Shown here: positions 22,515 to 33,063 of the stretch, piece after piece
Layout of the letters: the number at the start of each line of letters is the position of its first letter
Numbering within the stretch: the stretch's first letter is position 1
From: Polytrichum commune
Taxonomy: Eukaryota; Streptophyta; Polytrichopsida; Polytrichales; Polytrichaceae
Direction: 5' to 3'
Assembly: GCA_950295325.1 (NCBI GenBank)
Contig: OX485809.1
Span: forward strand, 12,464,001-12,528,000
Length of the DNA: 64,000 nucleotides
The notes under the pieces: model-generated
Seen by the model: the letters and a program-made list of their open reading frames with translations, nothing else
What the model was told of the DNA's origin: nothing
Databases searched by the model: none
Translations under genes and position numbers: made by a program

Positions 22515-24505
22515 CCCGTTCTCCCGGATTTCCCGGATCAAGATCCGGATTTTCCGCTGACACACCCAAGGGAGAATGTTATTCCTCATATTCAAAAACT
22601 CCTAAGTCCTACCCACTTACCTCTATTCTGCCTAGCAAATCTAGTTGCCCGTCTAAGCTAAGAAGAGCGGTGCTTCTTTTGGGCCGATCCCTCCTTCGAG
22701 TGACTGCCGAGTCCACTGACGGCGGATGAGCCCCCTCCCGGCAATGCCTTCTGCAGCCGCGTGAGCATCCTCCTCATGTTCGGAGACGGGGCAATCTCGT
22801 CCTCCGAATCCGCTGCCCTCTCGGTCCGCGGTGTTCCGGTCCCTGGGGTTCCGGAGACTGTTCCTGGGGTTCTGGAGACGGTCCCCGGGGTTTCGGAAAC
22901 TGTCCCCTTCCGGACGCTCCGGACCGGAGAAGGATTGCTTCCTGTATGCTGTTCCGGATTCTGCCCGCCCGAGATCGAGGCAGTCCGCGGATCCCTGTTG
23001 GAGGCCGCCCGTGAGGGTGGCGGCAAAAAAGGGCTAACCATTTGGCAGTCCACGGGAGACGACGGCGAGGCGTGGGTCATAGGGGCCTTGCCCCTACTCG
23101 GAGTTGCCTCTCGATCCGAAGTCTGATGCCGGATCGGTGTCCTAGCCCTATCCGGAGTCCGGGACCGATCCGAGGTCCGCGGAACAGGGGATTGGCCTCG
23201 TCCGGATCGGGCGGACCCGGTGCTCTTCCTCCTCACTTGTGGAGAGCGGACCCTGTCCGGAGCCCCTCCGGAGCTACCAGGCCTAGAGCCGCCTCCCTGC
23301 TGGCTGGGTCCTGCGGACGTAGGCGGATTCTGAACCAGGGCCACTTCACCCACCACCTCGTAGAGGGTTCCGGTTGGTGACCCAGGCGGACCCGGATAGA
23401 GCACCAGCCGGGGCGTTCCGCTTGGCGGAACCACTTTCTGGATTTCCGCCAGGAGATCCTTCATCGTCCGTGAGTATTTCACGAGGATGGGAAGGGTCTG
23501 TCTGGAGGAAGCGGGTTCTCCGGACTCCATCATCCGGTCGTAGAGATGCGCCTTGTTGACGATCTCTGCCGGATGCCCCACCAGCTCCCGGATCCGGCTG
23601 AAGAGCACTGCCTGCTCCGCATGGTACTTCCAGATCTCCTCGCTCTTCTGACTCAGCTCCTGAGTCATGGCTGCCACCTGCGCGGTGAGGTGGGCGTTCT
23701 CTGTCTTGGCCTGCTCGAGCTCCTTCCGGTCCACCCTCTTGGCCAATTCCCGGAGAATATTTCCGGGTCCGCAGTCGTCTAAGGCCTCGTTTGCTCCTTG
23801 GACGATGTGCTCCAACCGGTAGTACTGGTTTTGGAGATCCTCCATCCCCTCCTGGACCCGCTTGAAAGGATTTTCCGGAAAGTCCCAAGCGGCGAGGTCC
23901 ACGTTCCGCCAAGTGGTCTCCCGGCTGGGTCTGGGTTCCGGATGAGGAAGAGGAAGAGGAGGAGGAGAGAGTGGCCTCGAGATGGTTGGCGGCGGGCTTC
24001 CGGGGGATGAAGGAGGTGCTTCCAGAATGATGGGGTCACTGGAAGTCTCCGTCTCGACGTCTCCTACTTGCGGATGGAGCTTGTAGGTGACCTCGTCCGC
24101 TGCTATCGTCAGCAGGTCCTCCTCCTCGGTCGTGAAACAGTCGAAGTGCTGATAGAGGTGTAGAATGAAGGGGGAGAGGAAGGAGGGTTTCCGGCCTATG
24201 TGGGGGAGGGCCCGTCCTACTATCTCCTGGATTATCAGACCCCAATTCACCGGCCGGACTCCGGACATGGCACCGAACAGGGTGTTAGCCATGGTGAGGC
24301 TAATCCGTTTCGGCTTGTCCGGATTGAGGATGGGCAAGAGAAATTCAAACACCCTTCGCTCCCTAAGGTTCCGGCAGTTCTCGGGGTGGAAGCCGTCCTT
24401 CGGATCCGCGTCTCCCCTAAACTTTCCGGCGAACAGGCCGTCGCGCCGGCCGGCCCACCCCTCTGCAATTCCCCTCGGGAACCCGTAGACCCTATTCCAC
24501 ACATC

Positions 24506-26777
24506 TGATGGACCCTGTGGGTCGTTCCCTTGCAATTTAGCTCAAGAAGACTCACGGTGAGACATCACGTAAATTTATATTCGCTTGAGAACTACCGTGC
24601 CTCATTAATATGTTCGGTCTTCGAATTAATAATCCCTCTCTTCTCCTTATGATATGAATATAATTATTAGAGTGAACACAATCTCATTATCTTAATTCTT
24701 ATTCTCAATGTAAGGCATCATTGATAATAAGAACCATTAGATTTAAAGAAAGCTTCAAGAGGTGTAACAATATTCTCGATAATAATATAGTTTTCAATAA
24801 GTTATATGAATCCTTAAGGTTCGTAGTTCATAAACATCAATCACACAAATGATAGTAATCTTATAATGATGAAGAAGATCTAATATTCTTGAGTCTTCTT
24901 TTTTAAGCTCAAGCGTTACTACTTATAATATTATAACTTGACATATATGCATATAGTAGTTATAATTTCATGAACACATCATTGATTGTTTTACAATGTC
25001 ACGTTTAACTTCAAAGTGTTTCTTGATGATGATGGTAATTATAATTCTCTTGAGTTTTACTCAAGAGAGAGAACGAGAGAGAACTCTTCTCTTTGATAGT
25101 TGATCCTTCACTTGTAATGACATCCAACAACTCACAAAATATCTTAAGAGAAAAAATATTTTTACTACAAAATGTTTCTTGATGACGAGAAGTAAACCTA
25201 TCTCTCTTGGGTTTTGCTCAAGAGAGAGAGAGATCTTCTTTTGAATAGATAATCCTTCAAATTGTAATGACATCCAACAACTCACAAAGAATCTTAAAAG
25301 AAAGAGGTTCAATAACAATTGTAGTAAGTAGAATATCTTATATCAATATTACTTCATTCATATGTATTCAAACTTTGATGTGAATTAATGTCTTCATCAT
25401 TCTTGTCAATCATAAGTTCAACAATCAATATGTAGTATAATATGTATAATACTTATACGCCAATTGTGTAGTTTTCAATAATAAACTCCTCCTCTTTTGA
25501 AAGAGTTTGTAATCGTTAAGTGGTTTTGCTTATATCATGCATATAATTCTTCAATCATTCAATCACATGTATATTTATAATTCCCTTTTGAGGAGTTCAA
25601 TGATAAGTTCCACTTTTGAGAGACAATCTTGTTTCCTTCAATCAATTTGCTTTTTCGTAATAACTTCTCTCAAAGTTCCATTGATACTCCAACTATTTTT
25701 GAGCGCTTTGTTCTCACCCTCGCACTAATGCTTTGAGTTCTTTCTCAAAACACCTACTCTCCTCTCATTTATCAATCACTTAAGTCACAAGTACCAATTG
25801 ACAACTCGTAATTCAATTTGAGAAAGAGAGAGAGAAAGGTCACACACACATTTGTGGAAAAGATAGTGTATTGCAAAGGTGCTCCAAGAGGAGAGATACA
25901 AAAGAAACTCAAGTGTTTTTGACACTCAAATTTAAGATAACTTCGTTGTGTAGAAAATGAGGTATAGGTCTCCTAAATTGCTTCCCTTAAATAGTCTTTT
26001 CTCTCTATCTTAAAATCTATGTTTAGAGTAATTGGTAACTCTAATTCTCTAATTATCTTCCTATCTATAACGTTTGTAGATGGTTGATAACCACAAACGG
26101 TTATAACCGTCAAGTACTCTATATCTTCAAGATTCCGCTATATCTTTGTCGTGGCTACATCGTATGGCATTTGTAAGAATTTAACCAATGCATACATACT
26201 TGATTGATAGAATCCTTTAATGCTTGATTTTTGTATATCTTCCCAACGGAATGTTTATGGAATGTATATGAGATTCTATTCCCTTATAATTTCTTGATAT
26301 TATTAGCAAAGTTGTTTTTGACAAAATCCTATATACTTATACTAATGAGTATACTTGCTCATATATGGTCTTCATTGCTTGCTACTATCCCTATATACTC
26401 CTCTTATAATCTAAACATACTTATATAATGCTCCTCTATTACTAAGTCCTTAATCCCCTTTGTTAACCCGTTGGGATCCCATTCCCGTGGGTAATAGGTC
26501 CTATCACCGCGCGTAATGTCTCGTAAAGCCGTGGCTGGGACCTAATCCCGTGGCCGAGGGTCTATCCCGTGGCCGAAGTCCCTGCTTCATTCGCCCTCTT
26601 TGGCAGACTGCTTCCTTCTCGGCCCTTCCTCAATTCTTGTGGCAGTCTTCTATCCTATATGCACCAATTGTTCTTGTACTTGGATTTCTCCTTCGCAGCT
26701 GCTCTCTTGTAGTACCATTTTCTCTACAGGCCATAATCTGGATTAACATCTCTTCTAAGTAATGTTGACATTCAACA
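24506..26777 (-). mobile_element. Solo LTR-like insertion (family D), TSD ACATC
   Basis: On the minus strand it runs TGTTGAATGTC to GGTCCATCA, 2272 bp, with TG/CA ends and the 5 bp duplication ACATC at 24501-24505 and 26778-26782. AT-rich, no long frame; contains a diverged tandem duplication of about 155 bp at 25000-25310 with GAGAGA tracts. Long for a solo LTR, so a small non-autonomous element is the alternative. It is clearly foreign to its GC-rich host ORF. Confidence 0.75.
25000..25310. repeat. Two-copy ~155 bp direct repeat inside the family-D insertion
   Basis: Both copies contain TGTTTCTTGATGA, a TTACTCAAGAGAGAGA-like block and TAATGACATCCAACAACTCAC. Divergence is moderate. GA/TC microsatellite tracts form part of each copy. 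Confidence 0.65.
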
Positions 26778-27171
26778 ACATCCGGAGTCCAATGATCCGG
26801 ATCCCTCCTCTTGGTCCCCAACCACTGATTACCTCTCTCGAACTTGAATTCTCGGAGGGTATCTTCCGCTCGGAGGTTCCAGGGTTTGACGAGCAACCCA
26901 ACACAGCCCATAACCCGGAGATCCTCTGCTAGCTCCTGCAACTCCCTATCATCTCTTGGAATTGCAGGGACTAGGGCTTTGAGCGGAATTGGGATGGGTT
27001 CCCTCTGATCCTCTTCCCGTGTTTCCGGCATCTTCCTCTCTTCTCTCTACTTCCGTCTCAGTTTACGGAAACCCTCTCCTCTCCGTGTGCCCTCTCTTCC
27101 GCTCAACCGCTATGGAGTCCCGGCAAGCCAACTGTCGGTGACCAGAAAGTACGGAGTCCCAGCAATCCAAT

Positions 27172-27654
27172 TGTTGGCGGCTCGAAACGCAAACAGAGTC
27201 TCACCACTCTTTCACTCAACAATTTTTCCCTTGCGAAAAGTGGGGAGGAGAAGGAAGAGACCCTTAAATATCCTTCCCCTCTTCCTCCCACTATTACCGT
27301 TAGGGTTTAACGGAAAACGGTTACCAACCATTTTCCGGCGGTTTTCCCCCAACCGTCATAAACCCGTTGTAACCGCCATTTTCGGTCCGTTGGTTAATCT
27401 TGGTGCGGCCATTACTTGGTCCGGACCAGCGGTTTGGACCATGATTAAACGGTCCGCCAATCCAATTTGACGGACCGGTCATAATACTCTTTTTTATTCA
27501 TTTTATCGCACAAGGCGGATTTAGAATGCCCTATTTCCCAGTACAAGTAATTTATCCTAAGAGGCCCTATTATCCTCATACGGGCAGGGAAAAAGACGGA
27601 AATTGAATCCGTATTTCCGTATTTCCGTATTTCCGTCGAATTTGGACTCCCACA
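27172..27654 (-). mobile_element. LTR-E, shared between two tandem family-E units
   Basis: On the minus strand it starts TGTGGGAGTCC at 27654, directly after a purine-rich GGGAGGACGGAAGCAA stretch, and ends near CCAACA at 27172, followed by primer-site-like TTGGATTGCTGGGACTCC. It contains a TATA-like GGATATTTAAGGG (27261-27275) and three tandem CGGAAATA units. It therefore serves as 3' LTR of copy 2 (to its right) and 5' LTR of copy 1 (to its left). A second LTR-end/primer-site-like junction lies 39 bp further on (27133). Confidence 0.55.
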
Positions 27655-27804
27655 ATTGCTTCCGTCCTCCCGGATTTCCCGGATCAAGATCCGGATTTTC
27701 TGCTGACAAACCCCAAGGGAGAATTTTATTCCTCAACTTCAAAAACTCCTAAGTCCTATCTTCCTACCTCTATTTTGCCTAACTAATCTAACTATCCTCC
27801 TAAG

Positions 27805-30800
27805 CTAAGACGAGCGGTGCTTCTTCTGAGCCGCTCCCTCCTTCGAATGGCTGCCGAGGCCACTGACGGCGGATGAGCCCCCTCCCGGCGATGCCTTCTG
27901 TAGCCGCGTAAGCATCCTCCTCATGTTCGGAGAAGGGGCAATCTCATCCTCCAAGTCCCCTGCTGCTTCTGTCCGTGGTGTTCTGGAACCTGGTGTTCCG
28001 GAAACTGTACTTCCCTTCCGGACGCTCCGGATCGGGGAAGGATCGCTTCCGGTGCGCTGTTCCGGATTCTGTCCGCCCAAGATCGAGGCGGTCCGTGGAT
28101 CCCTGGAGGAGGCCGCCCTTGAGGGTGGCGGAGGGAATGAGCTCACCATTTGGCAGTCCGGAGGAGACGATGGCGAGGCTTGGGTCATAGGGGCCTTACC
28201 CCCACTCGGAGTTGCCTCTCGATCTGAAGCTTGGTGCCTTATAGGGGTCCGAGCTCTGTCCGGAGTCTGGGACCGATCCGAGGTCCGCGGAACAGGGGAC
28301 CGGCCTCGTCCGGATCTAACAGACCCGGTGCTCTTTCGCCTCACCTGGGGAGAGCAAATCCTTTCTGGAGCTCTTTCGGAACTGGTAGGCCGAGAGTCGC
28401 CTCCCTGCTGGCTGGGTCCTGTAGCCGTTGGTGGATTCTGGACCAGGGTGACTTCACCAACTACCTCGTAGAGGGTTCCGGTTGGTGACCCAGGCGGGCC
28501 CGGATAGAGTACCCGCCGGGGTGTTCCGCTTGGCGGAACCACCTTCTGGATCTCCGCCATGAGATCCTTCATCGTCCGTGAGTATTTCACGAGGATGGGA
28601 AGGGTCTGCCTAGCGGAAGCTGGTTCTCAGGACTCCATCATCTGGCCATAGAGATGCGCCTTGTTGATGATCTCTGCCAGATGCCCCACCAGCTCCTGGA
28701 TCCGGCCGAAGACCACTGCCTGCTCCGCGTGGTACTTCCGGATCTCCTCGCTCTTCTGACTCATGGCCGCTACCTGCACGGTGAGGTGAGCGTTCTCCGT
28801 CTTGGCTTGCTCAAGCTCCTTCCTGTCCGCCCTCTTCGCCAACTCCCGGAGAATATTTCCAGGTCCGCAGTCGTCCAGGGCCTGATTCGCTCCCCGGACG
28901 ATGTGTTCCAGCCGGAAGTACTGGTTCTGCAGATCCTCGAGTGTCGCGCACCTCTCCATGAGGAGTGGCCGAAACACCATGGGCACAAGGGGGACCCCGG
29001 AGTGACACCCGGGACTTGTGGCGCCGTTGGTGAGAGGGCCCAAGTGATCCTAGTGTGGGTGAGGGCCCCGGGCGTTGGGAACGCCTCCCACCCACAAAGA
29101 CTAGGAGGCATGAGGGTGAGGCCATGAGCTATGCGTAGCTCATGGCGTGGTGATTCTAGAATGCTCAAGATCACCTCAATCGGAGGTGTGAGCTAGGAGT
29201 TATGGCCATTTGAGTGGGGTGCTGTCCCGGGACAGCGCCCTGGTACAGCAGTGCCTGGGAGTGATTCCCGGGACTGCCAAGGTTCAAACAGGCATAACTT
29301 CATCACCACTTGCCCGAATGGGGCACGTGAGGAGTCCATCGGCATCTACGTGAAGCGTAGATGAAGATGGAGTGGTTGGTTGCTGGAATCAGACATCATA
29401 CAAGGAAGTTATGATGGTCTGAAGCTGCTGGGGGCTTCTAGGCCCAGCAGCTAAGGGAAAATGTCCACTTGGCCCCAACTCTTGGTAGAGAGATAAGAGG
29501 TTGGTTGGCGGTGGGGTAGGGGCTCCGTGTAGAGTCCTAGAGGCTTATATGGGTGAGGTGGTGTGGCCTCACCCACCCGAGGCCGAACGGCAAGGCCTCC
29601 ATGGGCTTTGGCCTCTTGTGAGGCCATAGTTGCCTAGTATGGTTCGGGTTGTTGTAGTGTTGCTCCGGCAACGCGATGATCAACATAGGATTGGACTTCC
29701 ATGGATGGAAATCCACATTGGGGAAATGGGTTACCGATTAAGGGGTGAGTCCCGAAAGCAAAGTAGGAGGGTTGGTTCCCTCCTATGAACTATTGGTCCG
29801 GGGTTAGAGGAGCTAACCATTAGCATGGCGGTATGCGAAGGGTTAGCCACTCGTAACCTTTGCTAGAATTGAAAATTGGCAAGATGGTCAAGGGGGGCTA
29901 GCAAGGGTTGCGACATCGAGCCCCTCCTGGACCCGCTTGAAGGGATTTTCCGGAAAGTCCCAAGCAGAGAGATCCACATTCCGCCAAGTGGTCTCCCGGC
30001 TGGGTCCGGGTTCCAGATGATAATGAAGGGGAGGAGAGATTGGTCTCTGGAGGGTCGGCGGCGGGCTTCCGGGTGAAGAGGGAGGCGCTTCCGGAATGAT
30101 GGGGTCGCTGGAAGTCTCCGTCTCGAGGTCCCTGACTTCCGGATGGAGCTTGTAGGCGACCTCGTCCGCTGCTATCGTCAGCAAGTCCTCTTCCTCGGCC
30201 GTGATGCAGTCAAAGTGCTGATAGAGGTGCAGAATGAAGGGGGAGAGGAAGGAGGATTTCCGGCCTACATTGGGGAGGGCCCGCCCTACTACTTCGTGAA
30301 TTATCAACCCCCAATTCACGGGCCGGACTCCGGACATAGCACCGAACAGGGTGTTAGCCATGGTAAGGCTAATCCGCTTAGGCTTGTCCGGGTTAAGGAT
30401 GGGCAGGAGGAACTCTAATACCCTCCGCTCTCTAAGGTTCCGGCAGTTCCCGGGGTGGAAGCCGTCCTTCGGGTCCGCGTCCCCTCTAAACTTTCCGGCG
30501 AATAGGCCATCGCGGCGGCCGGCCCACCCCTCTCCAATTCCTCTCGAAAACCCATAAACTCTATTCCAGACTTCCGGAGTCCAACTATCCGGATCCCTCC
30601 TTTTAGTTCCTAGCCACTGATTCCCTCTCTCGAACTTGAACTCCCGGAGGGTATCTTCCGCTCGGAGGTTCCAGGGTTTGGCGAGCAACCCCGCGCAACC
30701 CATAACCCGGAGATCCTCCTCTAGCTCCTGCTGCTCCCCGTCCTCCCTCGGAATTGCAGGGATGAGGGCTTTGAGCGGAATCGGGATCGGTTCCCTCCGA

Positions 30801-30841
30801 TCCTCTTCCCGTGCTTCCGGCATTTTCCTATCTTCTCTCAA
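27805..30841 (-). pseudogene. Gag-like ORF of family E, copy 2, split by a solo LTR-A and one nonsense codon
   Basis: Parts 30841-29921 and 28941-27805, interrupted by LTR-A 28942-29915 (TSD TCGAG). Same order of regions as copy 1: N-terminal region with MANTLFGAMSG and SFLSPFILHLYQHF, Pro-rich stretch, coiled coil with ELEQAKTENAHLT, VVPPSGTPRRVLYPG, basic RS-like tail. TGA at 28627-28629 replaces the GGA codon of copy 1 (MMES then stop). The coiled coil is slightly shorter than in copy 1 (the TQEL segment is missing). Many differences between the copies look conservative by eye, which hints at past protein-level constraint. Confidence 0.65.
28942..29915 (+). mobile_element. Solo LTR of family A, TSD TCGAG
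   Basis: 974 bp, TGTCGCGCACC to TTGCGACA, with TCGAG on both sides (28937-28941, 29916-29920). It sits in the coiled-coil-coding part of gag-like ORF copy 2. Same sub-lineage as the LTR at 31275 (shared CTTCATCACCACTTGCCC and GGTTGCTGGAATC). Confidence 0.92.
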
Positions 30842-31274
30842 CCTCTGTCACAGCTACGGAAATTCTCTCCCCTCCGGATTCCCTATCTTCCGCTTAATTG
30901 CTATGGAGTCCCGGCAAGCCAACTGCCGGTAACTGGAAGTTATGGAGTCCCAGCAATCCAACTGCTGGTGGCTCGAGAGAAAAAAAACACAACCTCACCA
31001 CTCGTTCTCTCAACAAATTTTCTTCTTGCGAAAAAGTGGGGAGGAGAAGGAAGGGACCCTTAAATATCCTTCCTCCCTTTTCCTTCCCCTGTTACCGTTC
31101 GTTTTAACGGGAAAACGGTTGCCAACCGTTTTACCAACGGTTTTCCCCCAACCGCCACAAGTCCGTTGTAACCGCCACTTCCGGACCGTTGGTTAATCGT
31201 GGCGTAACCGTTACTTGGTCCGGACCATAATCAAATGGTCCTCCTAGTCCAATTGCCGGACCGGTAACAATACC

Positions 31275-32247
31275 TGTCGCGCACCTCTCCATGAGGAGTG
31301 TCCGAAACACCATGGGCACAAGGGGGACCCCGGAGTGACACCCGGGACTTGTGGCGCCATTGGTGAGAGGGCCCAAGTGATCCTAGTGTGGGTGAGGTCC
31401 CCGGGCGTTGGGAACGCCTCCCATCCACAAAGACTAGGAGGCACAAGGGTAAGGCCATGAGCTATGCGTAGCTCATGGCGTGGTGATTCTAGAATGCTCA
31501 AGAACACCTCAATCCGAGGTGTGAGCTAGGAGTTATGGCCATTTGAGTGGGGCGTTGTCCCGGGACAGCGCCCTGGTACAGCAGTGCCTGGGAGTGATTC
31601 CCGGGACTGCCAAGGTTCAAACAGGCATAACTTCATCACCACTTGCCCGAATGGGGCACGTGAGGAGTCCATCGGCATCTACGTGAAGCGTAGATGAAGA
31701 TGGAGTGGTTGGTTGCTGGAATCAGACATCATACAAGGAAGTTATGATGGTCTGAAGCTGCTGGGGGCTTCTAGGCCCAGCAGCTAAGGGAAAATGTCCA
31801 CTTGGCCCCAACTCTTGGTAGAGAGACAAGAGGTTGGTTGACGGTGGGGTAGGGGCCCCGCATAGAGTCCTAGAGGCTTATATGGGTGAGGTGGTGTGGC
31901 CTCACCCACCCGAGGCCGAACGGCAAGGCCTCCATGGGCTTTGGCCTATTGTGAGGCCATAGTTGCCTAGTATGGTTCGGGTTGTTGTAGTGTTGCTCCG
32001 GCAACGCGATGATCAACATAGGATTGGACTTCCATGGATGGAAGTCCACATTGGGGAAATGGGTTACCGATTAAGGGGTGAGTCCCGAAAGCAAAGTAGG
32101 AGGGTTGGTTCCCTCCTATGAACTATTGGTCCGGGGTAGGAGGAGCTAACCATTAGCATGGCGGAATGCAAATGGTTAGCGCTCGTAACCTTTGCTAGAA
32201 TTGAAAATTGGCAAGATTGTCAAGGGGGGCTAGCAAGGGTTGCGACA
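31275..32247 (+). repeat. 5' LTR of the family-A element at 31275
   Basis: 973 bp, TGTCGC...GCGACA. It contains a series of inverted repeats: 31454-31479, 31504-31522, 31550-31573, 31676-31696, 31756-31785, 31883-31908, 32025-32048, 32097-32118, 32145-32180. A TATA-like GGCTTATATGGG lies at 31876-31887. Closest in the window to the solo LTR at 28942. Confidence 0.92.
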
Positions 32248-32249
32248 CT

Positions 32250-32261
32250 TGGTATCAGAGC
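32250..32261 (+). promoter_or_regulatory. Primer-binding site, initiator tRNA-Met type
   Basis: TGGTATCAGAGC begins two bases after the LTR end. This is the standard plant primer site complementary to the 3' end of initiator tRNA-Met, and it fixes the orientation and the LTR boundary. Confidence 0.9.
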
Positions 32262-33063
32262 AGGGTTCCAATATTTGAGCTAGCACTTTGAGGGAGACAT
32301 GGCTATCAAACCTGAGGGTTATTATGGTGAGCCCGGGGTTTCCAAAAGGTTGTGAGGCTCAAATTGGAACAAAGATCATGTGTAAATGGAATTTGACCAT
32401 ACCATTAGTTCTAATGACAATGGTGGGCATGATGGTGGATTCAGTAAGGAAAATGGTGGAGTCCTTTGAAAGGGCTCCCGCACACCTCAAAAAAAAAAGC
32501 ATTTGGGGCCTAGAATACCGAATGCACCCAAAACCTTGGAGGGCATTAATGTTGGATTGAAATTCCAATTCGAAATGCTTGGAAGGTATTGATGTTGGAA
32601 TGAATTTGGTGGAAATGAGGCGTCCGGGCCTCTTAAGGCGTATATGCGCGCATTTCACACCCAAATGAATTGTACATCTTAGATGAACGAGCTTTTTAAG
32701 AAATGCATCGTTTTAGGTGGGTTTCAAAAGCGGGTGGTGAATACCAAGTTCAAATTTCCAAAGTTTATTGAGGTTGTGGCGGGGATCATCAAAATTGCCA
32801 TGAGCATCAAGGCCAATGACCCCATTAAGCAATTTGGCGGTGCGTTACAACAATGAACGTTGAGGGGAGATAGGTACCCCCCAAATAATACTTGTGCCGC
32901 GAACGGAATGTAAGACGATGGCATTGTGGCCAAGGCTAGTAGCCTTAAGCCGAGGCCAAGTCTTTTGTACCTTGAGGCTCAAATGAATGGGAGAAATGTC
33001 TCATGTATTGATAAAGAGGCTACCACTTCTTCTTGAGCCCAAAACTCATAAGGAAGTTGGGGC

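Larger units (their letters stand above)
22658..27031 (-). pseudogene. Gag-like ORF of family E, copy 1, split by a solo LTR
   Basis: Parts 27031-26783 and 24505-22658. Without the 2272 bp insert and one copy of its 5 bp duplication the frame is open for about 700 codons, so the ORF was intact when the insert arrived. Order: a charged N-terminus, a globular region (MANTLFGAMSGVRPVNWGL, then IGRKPSFLSPFILHLY) about residues 100-250, a Pro-rich stretch (SPPPLPLPHPEP), a coiled coil (from about residue 330, including ELEQAKTENAHLTAQV), a GTLYEVVGEV segment, and a basic tail of about 200 residues full of RS, RTP and PGT repeats. No zinc knuckle, protease, reverse transcriptase or integrase is present. 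It is probably the only gene of a non-autonomous retroelement; the gag assignment rests on position behind an LTR and leader. Confidence 0.6.

Noticed and set aside
22761-24508. Plus-strand frames of 60-190 codons over the gag-like ORF
   Set aside because: Shadow frames of the GC-rich minus-strand ORF; composition mirrors it and no motif is present.
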